Part shown: in pieces, positions 1 to 6,966 of the stretch
Layout: every line of letters begins with the position of its first letter
Position numbering within the stretch: position 1 is the first letter of the stretch
Position numbers and translations under genes: made by a program
Assembly: GCA_017656235.1 (NCBI GenBank)
Contig: JACDOF010000010.1
Coordinates: forward strand, 1 to 64,000
DNA length: 64,000 bases
Source: Brevibacillus sp.
Lineage (GTDB): Bacteria > Bacillota > Bacilli > Brevibacillales > Brevibacillaceae
Direction of reading: 5' to 3'
The notes under the pieces: generated by a model
Seen by the model: only the letters and a program-made list of their open reading frames with translations
What the model was told of the DNA's origin: nothing
The model's database searches: none

Positions 1-54
1 AGCAACCGGCTGTTAACCGGTAGGTTGGCGGTTCGAGTCCGTCCTGAGGAGCCA
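1..54 (+). tRNA. tRNA-Asn (GTT), 5' end cut by window edge
   Basis: The anticodon loop with GTT, the T-arm (GGTTCGAGTCC) and an encoded CCA end are visible. The D-arm and 5' acceptor strand lie outside the window. It is the first visible member of a tRNA cluster. Confidence 0.9.
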
Positions 55-61
55 TCCACAC

Positions 62-152
62 GGAGAGTTACCCAAGAGGCCGAAGGGGACGGTTTGCTAA
101 ACCGTTAGTATGCGCAAGCGTAGCGAGGGTTCGAATCCCTCACTCTCCGCCA
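62..152 (+). tRNA. tRNA-Ser (GCT)
   Basis: This 91-nt class II tRNA has a long variable arm between anticodon GCT and the T-arm. The acceptor strands GGAGAGT and ACTCTCC pair, and CCA is encoded. Confidence 0.95.
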
Positions 153-178
153 GTTTCTTTACTTGCTCTATACTGTAT

Positions 179-255
179 GGCGGTGTAGCTCAGCTGGCTA
201 GAGCGTTCGGTTCATACCCGAAAGGTCGGGGGTTCGATCCCCTCCACCGCTACCA
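179..255 (+). tRNA. tRNA-Met (CAT), elongator type
   Basis: The cloverleaf has acceptor GGCGGTG paired with CACCGCT, anticodon CAT and encoded CCA. The fully paired acceptor end and GTAGCTCAG D-arm mark it as elongator or Ile-lysidine type rather than initiator; the initiator is at 635-711. Confidence 0.9.
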
Positions 256-267
256 TTGCATACATTT

Positions 268-352
268 GCGGTCGTGGTGGAATTGGCAGACACACCATCT
301 TGAGGGGGTGGCGGGGCGACCCGTGCGAGTTCGAGTCTCGCCGACCGCACCA
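268..352 (+). tRNA. tRNA-Leu (GAG)
   Basis: An 85-nt class II tRNA with acceptor GCGGTCG/CGACCGC, anticodon GAG, a variable arm and encoded CCA. Confidence 0.95.
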
Positions 353-368
353 TCTAGAACATCTACCT

Positions 369-445
369 GGCCCGTTGGTGAAGTGGTTTAACACAGCAGC
401 CTTTCACGCTGTCATGCAGGGGTTCGAATCCCCTACGGGTCACCA
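369..445 (+). tRNA. tRNA-Glu (TTC)
   Basis: Anticodon stem GCAGC/GCTGT encloses loop CTTTCAC, giving anticodon TTC. The acceptor is GGCCCGT/ACGGGTC and CCA is encoded. Confidence 0.95.
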
Positions 446-462
446 TTCATTTGATTTGCAAT

Positions 463-499
463 CCCCACAAAGCGATGCCTTCCGCCTTCCTTTGTGGGG
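463..499. repeat. Perfect 10-bp inverted repeat in tRNA spacer
   Basis: CCCCACAAAG (463-472) and CTTTGTGGGG (490-499) can form a stem with a 17-nt loop between tRNA-Glu and tRNA-Val. No T-tract follows, so it is more likely a precursor-RNA processing hairpin than a terminator. Confidence 0.55.
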
Positions 500-506
500 T
501 GATTGC

Positions 507-582
507 GGAGGCTTAGCTCAGCTGGGAGAGCATCTGCCTTACAAGCAGAGGGTCGGCGGTTCGATCCCGTCAGCCTCCACCA
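507..582 (+). tRNA. tRNA-Val (TAC)
   Basis: Acceptor GGAGGCT/AGCCTCC, anticodon TAC, encoded CCA; 76 nt. Confidence 0.95.
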
Positions 583-634
583 TAAGCCGAAATCGCCGTG
601 TCGTCGGCAACGTTTGGAAGAACTACAATATCGT

Positions 635-820
<186 letters not shown>

Positions 821-837
821 ATGGGAATCGATTTTAT

Positions 838-914
838 GGAGCTGTGGTGAAGTTGGAGTTCACGCCGGTCTGTCACACCGGAGGTCGCGGGTTCGAGTCC
901 CGTCAGCTCCGCCA
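838..914 (+). tRNA. tRNA-Asp (GTC)
   Basis: Acceptor GGAGCTG/CAGCTCC, anticodon GTC, encoded CCA; 77 nt. Its 3' end is partly duplicated downstream at 1050-1076. Confidence 0.95.
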
Positions 915-1162
915 TTTTTTTCGATTGAGGCAAGACGAGACTCTCACCCGTACCGGGTTTCCTCTCGCAGTTTCTCGAAGGAGCATTGCTCGAGGACTTC
1001 AATCTGGCTTGCCAAGGAAGCAAATCGACGTAGCGGCACCAGAAAGCAGCGAGTCCCGTCAGCTCCACCATTTTTTCCAGGAAGAAGACAGGTCCCATAC
1101 CCGTACTGGCCAACTTCCAGTGAAAGCAAGCGGATATAGTTCCGGGAACCGTTATGTAGCAA
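915..1162. other. Gene-free tRNA spacer with tRNA-Asp 3'-end scar
   Basis: No credible gene is seen here; the open frames have tRNA-like content. Bases 1050-1076 repeat the tRNA-Asp 3' end and following T-run (894-920) with one mismatch (CCG to CCA at the acceptor end). This is the expected trace of a past insertion or unequal duplication at this tRNA. Confidence 0.7.
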
Positions 1163-1238
<76 letters not shown>

Positions 1239-1271
1239 TCTTCCTACAGTCGCACGACGAGATTGATAAAT

Positions 1272-1347
1272 GCCGGTGTAGCTCAATTGGTAGAGCACCT
1301 GACTTGTAATCAGGGGGTTGTGGGTTCGATTCCTATCGCCGGCACCA
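1272..1347 (+). tRNA. tRNA-Thr (TGT)
   Basis: Acceptor GCCGGTG/CGCCGGC with one G-T pair, anticodon TGT, encoded CCA; 76 nt. Confidence 0.95.
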
Positions 1348-1355
1348 TGTTGCGT

Positions 1356-1430
1356 TGGGGTATAGCCAAGCGGTAAGGCAACGGACTTTGACTCCGTCAT
1401 TCCTAGGTTCGAATCCTAGTACCCCAGCCA
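1356..1430 (+). tRNA. tRNA-Gln (TTG)
   Basis: Acceptor TGGGGTA/TACCCCA, anticodon TTG, encoded CCA; 75 nt. Confidence 0.95.
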
Positions 1431-1450
1431 TTTCATTTTTATCTGCATGG

Positions 1451-1526
1451 GAGCCATTAGCTCAGTTGGTAGAGCATCTGACTTTTAATCAGAGGGTCGA
1501 AGGTTCGAGTCCTTCATGGCTCACCA
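1451..1526 (+). tRNA. tRNA-Lys (TTT)
   Basis: Acceptor GAGCCAT/ATGGCTC, anticodon TTT, encoded CCA; 76 nt. Confidence 0.95.
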
Positions 1527-1539
1527 TTTTTTTATATAT

Positions 1540-1622
1540 GCGGGTGTGGCGGAATTGGCAGACGCACCAGATTTAGGTTCTGGCGGGCAACCGTGGGGGT
1601 TCAAGTCCCTTCACCCGCACCA
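1540..1622 (+). tRNA. tRNA-Leu (TAG), prophage integration target
   Basis: This 83-nt class II tRNA has anticodon stem CCAGA/TCTGG and anticodon TAG, with encoded CCA. Its 3' half from the anticodon stem onward lies inside the 91-bp repeat (1566-1656 and 40088-40178) that bounds the prophage. The intact gene is on the integrase side, so the phage att sequence rebuilds the tRNA. Confidence 0.95.
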
Positions 1623-1656
1623 TCCAGCAGAATCCCTTGTGAATCAAGGGTTTTTT
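1566..1656 (+). repeat. attL: left 91-bp att repeat
   Basis: This is identical to 40088-40178. It spans the tRNA-Leu anticodon stem to 3' end, the spacer and the terminator hairpin into six T residues. The crossover point lies somewhere within it. Confidence 0.95.
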
Positions 1657-1657
1657 T
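1634..1657 (+). terminator. Terminator of the tRNA cluster
   Basis: CCCTTG and CAAGGG pair across a 5-nt loop, followed by seven T residues, 12 bp after the tRNA-Leu CCA. The same hairpin is present in attR. Confidence 0.8.
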
Positions 1658-1705
1658 AATGCCCACGTTTTGGGGAAACATGGTAAATAGTTGTTGAAAC
1701 AGTAG

Positions 1706-1728
1706 TTGGGGACGAATTGGGGACGAAA
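1706..1728 (+). other. Candidate left integrase arm-type site
   Basis: A 23-bp segment made of two copies of TTGGGGACGAA lies between attL and the integrase stop. The identical 23 bp occur at 39957-39979 near attR. Paired repeats flanking the core are the usual layout of arm-type binding sites for tyrosine integrases. Confidence 0.6.
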
Positions 1729-1746
1729 TCGGCAGTCGCTGAAAAG

Positions 1747-2940
1747 TTACATGGGTTGTTTTTGATGAGGATTGAGCCGATCGAATTTATTGGCCAGATC
1801 CCGGCTAACCTTCTTAGTGACGTGCGCGTAAATATCTGCCGTGGTTTGATGTTGCTTATGTCCCAGTCTTTGCTGAATCGCTTTTAGGGATGCGCCCTGT
1901 TCGATCAATATGGTTGCCGAGCTGTGACGAAGATCGTGGAAGCGAATATAACGCAACCCGTGCCGTTTTATGAACTTTCGCCACCATTCTGATGGGTACG
2001 TGTAAAAAAGGGGCTTCCCTAAACCATTATGAAATACATACTCCTTTTCGCCGCCCTCCCACTTATCACGTACCTTCATTTTCTCCTCGCGCCACTGCAG
2101 ATGAAACCGGCGCAGCTCATCCATGTACCACCGTGGCATCTCGACGATACGCTCCTCTCCGTTCTTTGGATCCTTCTCGTACACTTTACCCGCGACTTCA
2201 AGTGAAATACTTTTTCGGATCAGGATTGCATCCTGGTCAAATAGAACGTCCGGCCACTCCAGGGCAACAAGCTCCCCACGTCGAAAGCCTCCCAGGATAG
2301 CGCCCAAGCAAAGCAACCGCCACATGACGGGCTCTTTGTATAACGCCCGGATCACTTCCTGGGCCTCGTCTGCGTCATAGTACTGGACTTTGGGCTTTTC
2401 GGCCTTTGGTTTCTTCACGCCTTGTAGGGGGTTCTCTTTTATCAGTTTCCAACCGACCGCCTGGGTAAAAATGTTCTGCATGACCGCATAAATGTATTGG
2501 ATGGTTCGGGCAGACAACTGTTTGCCGCGGCCGTCTTTTCGCGCTCCCGGTTTTGATAGATCGTTCAGCAATGTGACCAGATGCATGGGCTTAATCTCTT
2601 CGAGCTTACGGTGACCAATCGCTGGCAGGATGTGATTTCGTATATGTCCCTCATATTCTTTCAGTGTTTTAGGGGCAAGTTCTTTTTGAGCGTACTTAGA
2701 GCGCCACTCTTCTACAAATGCTCCAAAAGTCATTTTTTCAGGTTTGATGTACTCTCCAGCCTCAATCTCCATTTTGAACTTGGCCAGTTCCAGATCCAGA
2801 TGTTCCTTCAGCTTTTTCGTGGTTAGCTTTTCCTCGACGCGGATCGTCTTGGTTCGCTTAATCCGTTTCCCCTGGGCGTCATATCCGACATCAACAACCA
2901 GTCGGTATGAGTTCTTTCCACGTTTTTCGATGGATGCCAT
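1747..2940 (-). CDS. int: Phage tyrosine integrase
   Basis: This 397-aa tyrosine recombinase catalyses site-specific integration and excision at the tRNA-Leu att site. An N-terminal AP2-like arm-binding region (about 1-45) is followed by a SAM-like core-binding domain (about 70-165) and the catalytic domain. Catalytic residues visible are Arg221 (FRRGE), His335 and Arg338 (HDLRHS), His361 (LGHKQ) and Tyr371 (DIYAHV). A TAAGGAGG site precedes the ATG. It lies 90 bp from attL, reading toward it, as expected for a tRNA-targeting phage. It appears intact. Confidence 0.95.
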   Translation of the reverse strand: MASIEKRGKNSYRLVVDVGYDAQGKRIKRTKTIRVEEKLTTKKLKEHLDLELAKFKMEIEAGEYIKPEKMTFGAFVEEWRSKYAQKELAPKTLKEYEGHIRNHILPAIGHRKLEEIKPMHLVTLLNDLSKPGARKDGRGKQLSARTIQYIYAVMQNIFTQAVGWKLIKENPLQGVKKPKAEKPKVQYYDADEAQEVIRALYKEPVMWRLLCLGAILGGFRRGELVALEWPDVLFDQDAILIRKSISLEVAGKVYEKDPKNGEERIVEMPRWYMDELRRFHLQWREEKMKVRDKWEGGEKEYVFHNGLGKPLFYTYPSEWWRKFIKRHGLRYIRFHDLRHSSATILIEQGASLKAIQQRLGHKQHQTTADIYAHVTKKVSRDLANKFDRLNPHQKQPM

Positions 2941-3024
2941 ATTTGATTTCCTCCTTAGATGGGAATATATGTTCGATAAGAAGGATATATGTGAACAGCC
3001 TTGCGAGCTGGATAGCGCGAAAAA

Positions 3025-3435
3025 TTACATAAAGAATTTACTCATTTCTTCCGGTACGTTGTTTCGCCGTAAGAACTCAGAAATGGATTCTCCACGCTGC
3101 AACCTGTTTCCCGCGGTTAAAAGCCGAACCGCGAATTTGTTTGCCTGTCGCTCAAACTTTCCGGCATGGAAAAATGAATGCTCGTCCAACCAAAAACGAC
3201 TGAGACCGGGATGTAGGCGATCATGCCCCAATTCATGAGCACAGACAAATCGTTTCCATTGGTCGTCAAGATCCTCATGAATGACGATGTATCGGCGACG
3301 CAACTTTCGCATGTACAGGCCGCGAGTATTCTTGCCGAGATCGCAGAACCATACAGTGATATTCAGGGAACTGGCAAGCTCAAATGGACAATTAGTTTTG
3401 TATCTGCGGATGAGTTGCCGGATCACGTTGTCCAT
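3025..3435 (-). CDS. ImmA/IrrE family metallopeptidase
   Basis: The 136-aa protein has a zinc-protease HELGH motif at residues 67-71 and a downstream ERQANKFA helix that supplies the third ligand (Glu95), the pattern of ImmA/IrrE (COG2856) peptidases. In ICEBs1 and many phages such proteases cleave the partner XRE repressor after DNA damage. The repressor gene lies directly upstream in the same operon (14-bp gap), so the same partnership is inferred here. The start is an ATG with a GCGAGGA site upstream. Confidence 0.88.
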   Translation of the reverse strand: MDNVIRQLIRRYKTNCPFELASSLNITVWFCDLGKNTRGLYMRKLRRRYIVIHEDLDDQWKRFVCAHELGHDRLHPGLSRFWLDEHSFFHAGKFERQANKFAVRLLTAGNRLQRGESISEFLRRNNVPEEMSKFFM

Positions 3436-3449
3436 CCATGTTCCTCGCT

Positions 3450-3965
3450 TTACTCTTCGATCGGTTTCCTCTTATTCTTTTTCTTTGCATCCCAGAATAT
3501 CGCTTCCATGACCTTAAGGACTTTCTCTTTATCTTCCTCGTCCAATGGCACGCCGTCAAACATGACCGGGGCGTCTTCCTCGAGCATTTTCTTGAAGTCG
3601 CGGACGTCTTTGCGAGTGGCCCAGGAGGGGATGGAGTTATTTTGGTCCTCCGGTTTTGACTTTAACTTGTAATTACGCTCTAATTCTTTCTCTAAATCTT
3701 CAAAAAAGGTCTCGTCAGTATAACCGTCAGCATACATATCATCGGTTAGCGTTGTCACACCTTCTGGATGCGGTAGTCCTAATAAGAAATCGACAGTAAC
3801 CCCGTGAAAACGGGCGATTGCCGCAAGCATTTTATGATCTGGATTCGCTATTCCGTTTTCCCAAGCATTATATCGGGCGCGTTTAACACCAAGTGCTTCA
3901 GCGACTTGCTCTTGTGTAAGACGCCTATAATGGCGCAATGCAGCAATTCTTTGCGCTAAATTCAT
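3450..3965 (-). CDS. CI-like XRE family repressor
   Basis: This 171-aa protein opens with a helix-turn-helix of the XRE/Cro-CI class (residues 1-60: RRLTQEQVAEALGVKRARYN). An acidic C-terminal part follows that likely serves oligomerisation or ImmA recognition. I chose the ATG at 3965 because a GAGGGG site sits 10 nt upstream; the earlier ATG at 3998 has no usable spacing. It is divergent from the cro-like gene, and the gap between them holds two GATAA-N5-TTATC-type operators, consistent with autoregulation and repression of the lytic promoter. Confidence 0.88.
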   Translation of the reverse strand: MNLAQRIAALRHYRRLTQEQVAEALGVKRARYNAWENGIANPDHKMLAAIARFHGVTVDFLLGLPHPEGVTTLTDDMYADGYTDETFFEDLEKELERNYKLKSKPEDQNNSIPSWATRKDVRDFKKMLEEDAPVMFDGVPLDEEDKEKVLKVMEAIFWDAKKKNKRKPIEE

Positions 3966-3981
3966 TTTGGACCAACCCCTC

Positions 3982-3996
3982 GATAAAAAATTTAAC
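3982..3996. promoter_or_regulatory. Operator 1 (imperfect)
   Basis: GATAAAAAATTTAAC matches the GATAA-N5-TTATC operator pattern with one mismatch. It sits between the repressor start codon and operator 2. Confidence 0.5.
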
Positions 3997-4004
3997 ATCC
4001 CCCC

Positions 4005-4033
4005 TTGACGATAATATTCTTATCAAATATAAT
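4005..4033 (+). promoter_or_regulatory. Promoter of cro-like gene (PR-like)
   Basis: TTGACG, a 17-bp spacer and TATAAT form a near-consensus SigA promoter that fires toward the cro-like gene. Operator 2 occupies the spacer, so a bound repressor would block RNA polymerase. Confidence 0.85.
4010..4024. promoter_or_regulatory. Operator 2
   Basis: GATAATATTCTTATC has the dyad GATAA-N5-TTATC and lies between the -35 and -10 of the cro-like promoter. Confidence 0.7.
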
Positions 4034-4062
4034 CAAAGTACGGCAAGGAGGTGAAAGCAAAT

Positions 4063-4281
4063 ATGCCGAAAAGGAGACAGCAATTAGTGGCTTGTCGTGA
4101 AGCCAAAGGTTCCAGAGATCAAGTTGCTTCAGAACTAGGTATTTCTAAAGTTTATCTTCGAATGCTCGAAACGGGAGCTCTTAAGCCAGGAAGAGATTTA
4201 ATGCTCAAGATGTCCAATTATTTTGATCAGCCGTTAGAGGTGCTATTTCCAGACCTGTTTGAAAACGAACAGGCTATTTAA
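4063..4281 (+). CDS. Cro-like XRE family regulator
   Basis: A 72-aa protein made up almost wholly of a helix-turn-helix domain (SRDQVASELGISKVYLRMLE). It is transcribed divergently from the CI-like gene. AAGGAGGTG precedes the ATG at 4063; an upstream in-frame GTG lies inside that ribosome site and is rejected. By position and size it should act as Cro in the lysis-lysogeny switch, probably binding the same 15-bp operators. Confidence 0.85.
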   Translation: MPKRRQQLVACREAKGSRDQVASELGISKVYLRMLETGALKPGRDLMLKMSNYFDQPLEVLFPDLFENEQAI

Positions 4282-4294
4282 CCATGACCAACAT

Positions 4295-4309
4295 GATAAT
4301 AAAATTATC
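4295..4309. promoter_or_regulatory. Operator 3
   Basis: GATAATAAAATTATC, a perfect GATAA/TTATC dyad between the cro-like gene and the antirepressor gene. Confidence 0.65.
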
Positions 4310-4328
4310 ACCACTTCCGATTATAGAA

Positions 4329-4343
4329 GATAAAAATATTATC
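4329..4343. promoter_or_regulatory. Operator 4
   Basis: GATAAAAATATTATC, a perfect GATAA/TTATC dyad 34 bp downstream of operator 3. Confidence 0.65.
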
Positions 4344-4383
4344 GTCAATATCTTTGTCAAAAATTTTTATTTTTATACCCGTT

Positions 4384-4398
4384 GATAATATTTTTATC
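4384..4398. promoter_or_regulatory. Operator 5
   Basis: GATAATATTTTTATC, a perfect GATAA/TTATC dyad immediately upstream of the antirepressor ribosome binding site. Confidence 0.65.
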
Positions 4399-4427
4399 AA
4401 AAGCCTTCAAAAAGGAGGTTTCGCATC

Positions 4428-5072
4428 TTGCCAAACATCCGCACCGAAACCTGGAACGGTCACCCGATCCGATTCGTGGAGAAGAAGCCCGGCGACTGGT
4501 GGGCAGTGGCGGCAGACGTAACCAAGGCGCTTGGAATCCGAAACACGGCCCAAGCAGTGAATGGTAACCCGAAGTCGAAAGCTCGCGGCCTGCCAGACAA
4601 CCAAAAGGGTGTATATAAACTAGACACCCCCGGCGGAGAACAAGAAATGCTCGTTGTTAACGAACTGGGCATTTACCGCCTGATCTTCCGTAGCAACAAG
4701 CCGGAAGCTGAAACTTTCCAGGATTGGGTCTTCAACGTCATCCGCACGCTCCGCCAATCAACCGGGCTGGAAGGTTTCCAAATCTTCCGCATGCTCGACA
4801 AGGAGCACCAAAAGGAAGCCATGGCCAAGCTGAAAGCCGGTCTACGACAGCCGGTTCGGGTGGATTTCATCAAGGCGAACACGATTGCAAACAAAGCCGT
4901 ATCGTTGAAATTCGGCTATCCAAAAATGCTGAAAAAAGCTCACATGCCGCCGCAGATGTTGGTCGAGCGTGAACCCATACTGGAGGACACCGTACAGCTC
5001 ATGAGCGTGGTTGACAGGTTTGGATTAAACGTATCGGTGAGTGAAGCGATTTATAGAAAATATGCTCAGTGA
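4428..5072 (+). CDS. BRO-family phage antirepressor
   Basis: The 214-aa protein has an N-terminal BRO-N domain (about residues 5-110: PIRFVEKKPGDWWAVAADVT, then VVNELGIYRLIFRS and FQDWVFNVIRTLRQ), the standard fold of phage antirepressors. The C-terminal 100 residues are not recognised. Translation starts at TTG (4428), 10 bp after AAAGGAGG. Operators 3-5 lie directly upstream, so the CI/Cro pair probably controls it. Such proteins relieve repressor action during induction. Confidence 0.85.
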   Translation: MPNIRTETWNGHPIRFVEKKPGDWWAVAADVTKALGIRNTAQAVNGNPKSKARGLPDNQKGVYKLDTPGGEQEMLVVNELGIYRLIFRSNKPEAETFQDWVFNVIRTLRQSTGLEGFQIFRMLDKEHQKEAMAKLKAGLRQPVRVDFIKANTIANKAVSLKFGYPKMLKKAHMPPQMLVEREPILEDTVQLMSVVDRFGLNVSVSEAIYRKYAQ

Positions 5073-5086
5073 GAGGAGGGCCCTCA

Positions 5087-5281
5087 ATGTTTTACGCAAA
5101 AGCAAACCTTGGCGATGTTGAAATCAAAGTCGCTCTTTATGACGCCGAAATTTACACGGTATGCCCAGAGTGCGGAATTGAGCATCAGGTCGATCTTAGC
5201 GAAATCTATCAGGATGGTGGCGACTTAATCAGCACATATGTTTACTGCTCGAAATGCTCACAGGAGAAAGGTACGTCATGA
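5087..5281 (+). CDS. Small zinc-ribbon phage protein
   Basis: A 64-aa protein with a CPEC and a CSKC pair 29 residues apart, suggesting a single zinc ribbon. The ATG at 5087 follows GAGGAGGG; the longer frame start lacks a site. The stop overlaps the next ATG (ATGA), so it is translated together with the following HTH gene. Function unknown. Confidence 0.7.
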   Translation: MFYAKANLGDVEIKVALYDAEIYTVCPECGIEHQVDLSEIYQDGGDLISTYVYCSKCSQEKGTS

Positions 5282-5583
5282 CCCCCGAAAAAGCATTCGC
5301 CGCCATCATCGCCGACCTGAAAGAACAGCTGAAAACCGAGCTCCGCGAAGAACTGCGGGCCGAAATGCACGTTTCTCCTGACCGCACTCTCTCCTTTGCA
5401 GAGGCTTGCAAATATTTGCACATGTCCGAATACACACTACGCCGGTTGTGTCGGGAAAAACGAATCCCGCACCGGACATATGGAGCGGACGGATCGAAGA
5501 ATCCACGGTATTTGTTCAGCACGGCCAGCCTGGACCGATGGATACGCGAAGAGGAAGAACGGAACTATCGTTCTGGATCATGA
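5278..5583 (+). CDS. Excisionase-like HTH protein
   Basis: The 101-aa protein has a short coiled N-terminus (KEQLKTELREELRAEM) and a winged-helix domain of the MerR/excisionase HTH_17 type (LSFAEACKYLHMSEYTLRRL, then a Trp-containing SLDRWIREEE end). It may be the excisionase or a DNA-binding early regulator. AGGAGA precedes ATG 5278. Confidence 0.7.
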   Translation: MTPEKAFAAIIADLKEQLKTELREELRAEMHVSPDRTLSFAEACKYLHMSEYTLRRLCREKRIPHRTYGADGSKNPRYLFSTASLDRWIREEEERNYRSGS

Positions 5584-5598
5584 AAGGAGGCACGCACC

Positions 5599-5823
5599 AT
5601 GCACGTTGTGGAGAAGCGGCTGCTCGACTTGGTCGGAATCCTTCTCCAGCGACCACTGACACTGCAAGAAGCGCGGGATCTGAAAGAGTCTTACCAATAT
5701 CTCGTGGAACGAGAGTGGAAGAAAGGGCTACTCGAAATGCAGAGTTTCATGGCGTACCAGACAGACGATGCTGAATGGCAGCATGAAATCTGCCGGCAGA
5801 TTGATGCCCTTGATGGGAGGTGA
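5599..5823 (+). CDS. Small conserved phage protein
   Basis: A 74-aa, mostly helical, charged protein without a recognised domain. AAAGGAGG precedes its ATG. It belongs to a run of closely packed early genes (5087-7616) with strong ribosome sites, typical of phage takeover or host-modifying genes. Function not known. Confidence 0.65.
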   Translation: MHVVEKRLLDLVGILLQRPLTLQEARDLKESYQYLVEREWKKGLLEMQSFMAYQTDDAEWQHEICRQIDALDGR

Positions 5824-5832
5824 ATTCTTCTG

Positions 5833-6024
5833 ATGGAAACGACAGTTCTTCGTCTATCCGATTACCGCAGCCCTCGAATGCCACAGCCCATGTCCAAACG
5901 GACATTCGAGTCCGGGCTGCGAGCGGTCACCAAGCAGCTTGAGCAACAGCAGATAGCCGCAGAGCAGGGGTATCTGCAGATACGTCGACTGATTGATGAC
6001 TACTTTTTCCCGGAAGGGAGGTGA
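5833..6024 (+). CDS. Small phage protein
   Basis: A 63-aa basic protein, probably helical (RAVTKQLEQQQIAAEQGY). GGGAGG precedes the ATG. Not recognised. Confidence 0.6.
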   Translation: METTVLRLSDYRSPRMPQPMSKRTFESGLRAVTKQLEQQQIAAEQGYLQIRRLIDDYFFPEGR

Positions 6025-6029
6025 ATCAC

Positions 6030-6239
6030 GTGTTCACAAAAGAGGAATTCGCTCACTCGCTGGAACGAACGTACCGTACAAGCGGCTTTCATAACGCTGG
6101 CAGATGGTTCGGCCTGGTGTATCGCAGCCTGCGTTTGTCGATGTTCATAGAACCGGACAAAGAAGGCATCCGTAAACAGCGTAAAGAACTGCTAGTCGCG
6201 TGGAAAGAGTTTTGCGCACAGCACATAGAAAGGCGGTGA
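6030..6239 (+). CDS. Small phage protein
   Basis: A 69-aa protein starting at GTG 6030, eight bases after GGGAGGTG; the longer frame start is inside that site. It is aromatic and basic with no recognised domain. Translation is packed between its neighbours. Confidence 0.6.
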   Translation: MFTKEEFAHSLERTYRTSGFHNAGRWFGLVYRSLRLSMFIEPDKEGIRKQRKELLVAWKEFCAQHIERR

Positions 6240-6244
6240 AAGGG

Positions 6245-6373
6245 TTGGACGACCTGATTGAGAGACTGGGCACCTATTTCGTCTATCACCGGATCCGAGA
6301 GAGGTACGGGCTGACGTTCGAGCAGTTCGTTCAGAAGGTTCTGAATGGCACCTGGGAGGCCTACCTGGCATGA
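6245..6373 (+). CDS. 42-aa phage protein with TTG start
   Basis: A short gene beginning TTG (MDDLIERLGTYFVYHRIRER...), preceded by AGGCGGTGAAAG and ending in GAAAGGAAG, which is the ribosome site of the next gene. Codon use matches the neighbours and the gap between genes is otherwise unexplained. Not recognised. Confidence 0.5.
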   Translation: MDDLIERLGTYFVYHRIRERYGLTFEQFVQKVLNGTWEAYLA

Positions 6374-6387
6374 AAGGAAGTGAAGCC

Positions 6388-6729
6388 ATGACCATCATCA
6401 ACCTGACTCCGCACGACGTGCATGTCTATGACGCCGAGGGAAAGACCGCCATCAAGACGTATCCGGCATCCGGCATCGTTGCCCGAGTAAAAAGCTCGAC
6501 TGAGATCGTCGGCGAGGTGGATGGGATCGCGGTTGCTCATATCACGTTTGGAGAAATCGAAGGCCTACCGAACCCGCAGCCCGGCACGAAATACATCGTC
6601 TCGCTGCTGGTGCTCCAGGCGGTTGACGGGAAACGCGACGATCTGATTGGACCGGACACAGGTCCAGGGAGCGTGGTTCGCGACGAATCTGGGCAGATCG
6701 TAGGGGTTCGGCGGTTTCAAGTTCTTTGA
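6388..6729 (+). CDS. Phage early protein, beta-rich
   Basis: A 113-aa protein beginning MTIINLTPHDVHVYDAEGKT, a start seen in small proteins of several phages and conjugative elements, but without an assigned function that I can name. The ATG at 6388 has an AAAGGAAGTG site. It is predicted to be mostly beta strand with a conserved glycine- and proline-rich middle. Confidence 0.6.
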   Translation: MTIINLTPHDVHVYDAEGKTAIKTYPASGIVARVKSSTEIVGEVDGIAVAHITFGEIEGLPNPQPGTKYIVSLLVLQAVDGKRDDLIGPDTGPGSVVRDESGQIVGVRRFQVL

Positions 6730-6746
6730 AAGGAGGTGAATTAGCC

Positions 6747-6905
6747 ATGACTCGGCAACAACGACTTCGCACCTGCGGCAACCTGATACAGATGATTGAG
6801 TGCGCAAAATCACGGAAGGCAGCGAAGATCTACCGTAAGCAACTGGAAACAACGCTGTCCCGCCTGAAACCAAAAAAGAAGCAGCCGCACATGACGACTG
6901 CATAA
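6747..6905 (+). CDS. 52-aa basic phage protein
   Basis: A short gene with a textbook AAAGGAGGTG site and ATG at 6747. The product is strongly basic (C-terminal RLKPKKKQPHMTTA), which could favour nucleic-acid binding. Not recognised. Confidence 0.55.
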   Translation: MTRQQRLRTCGNLIQMIECAKSRKAAKIYRKQLETTLSRLKPKKKQPHMTTA

Positions 6906-6966
6906 GAAAAATCCGTTATTACGTTAAGCGTACCGCGATCAGCTTGAAAAATCAAGGAGGGTAAAC

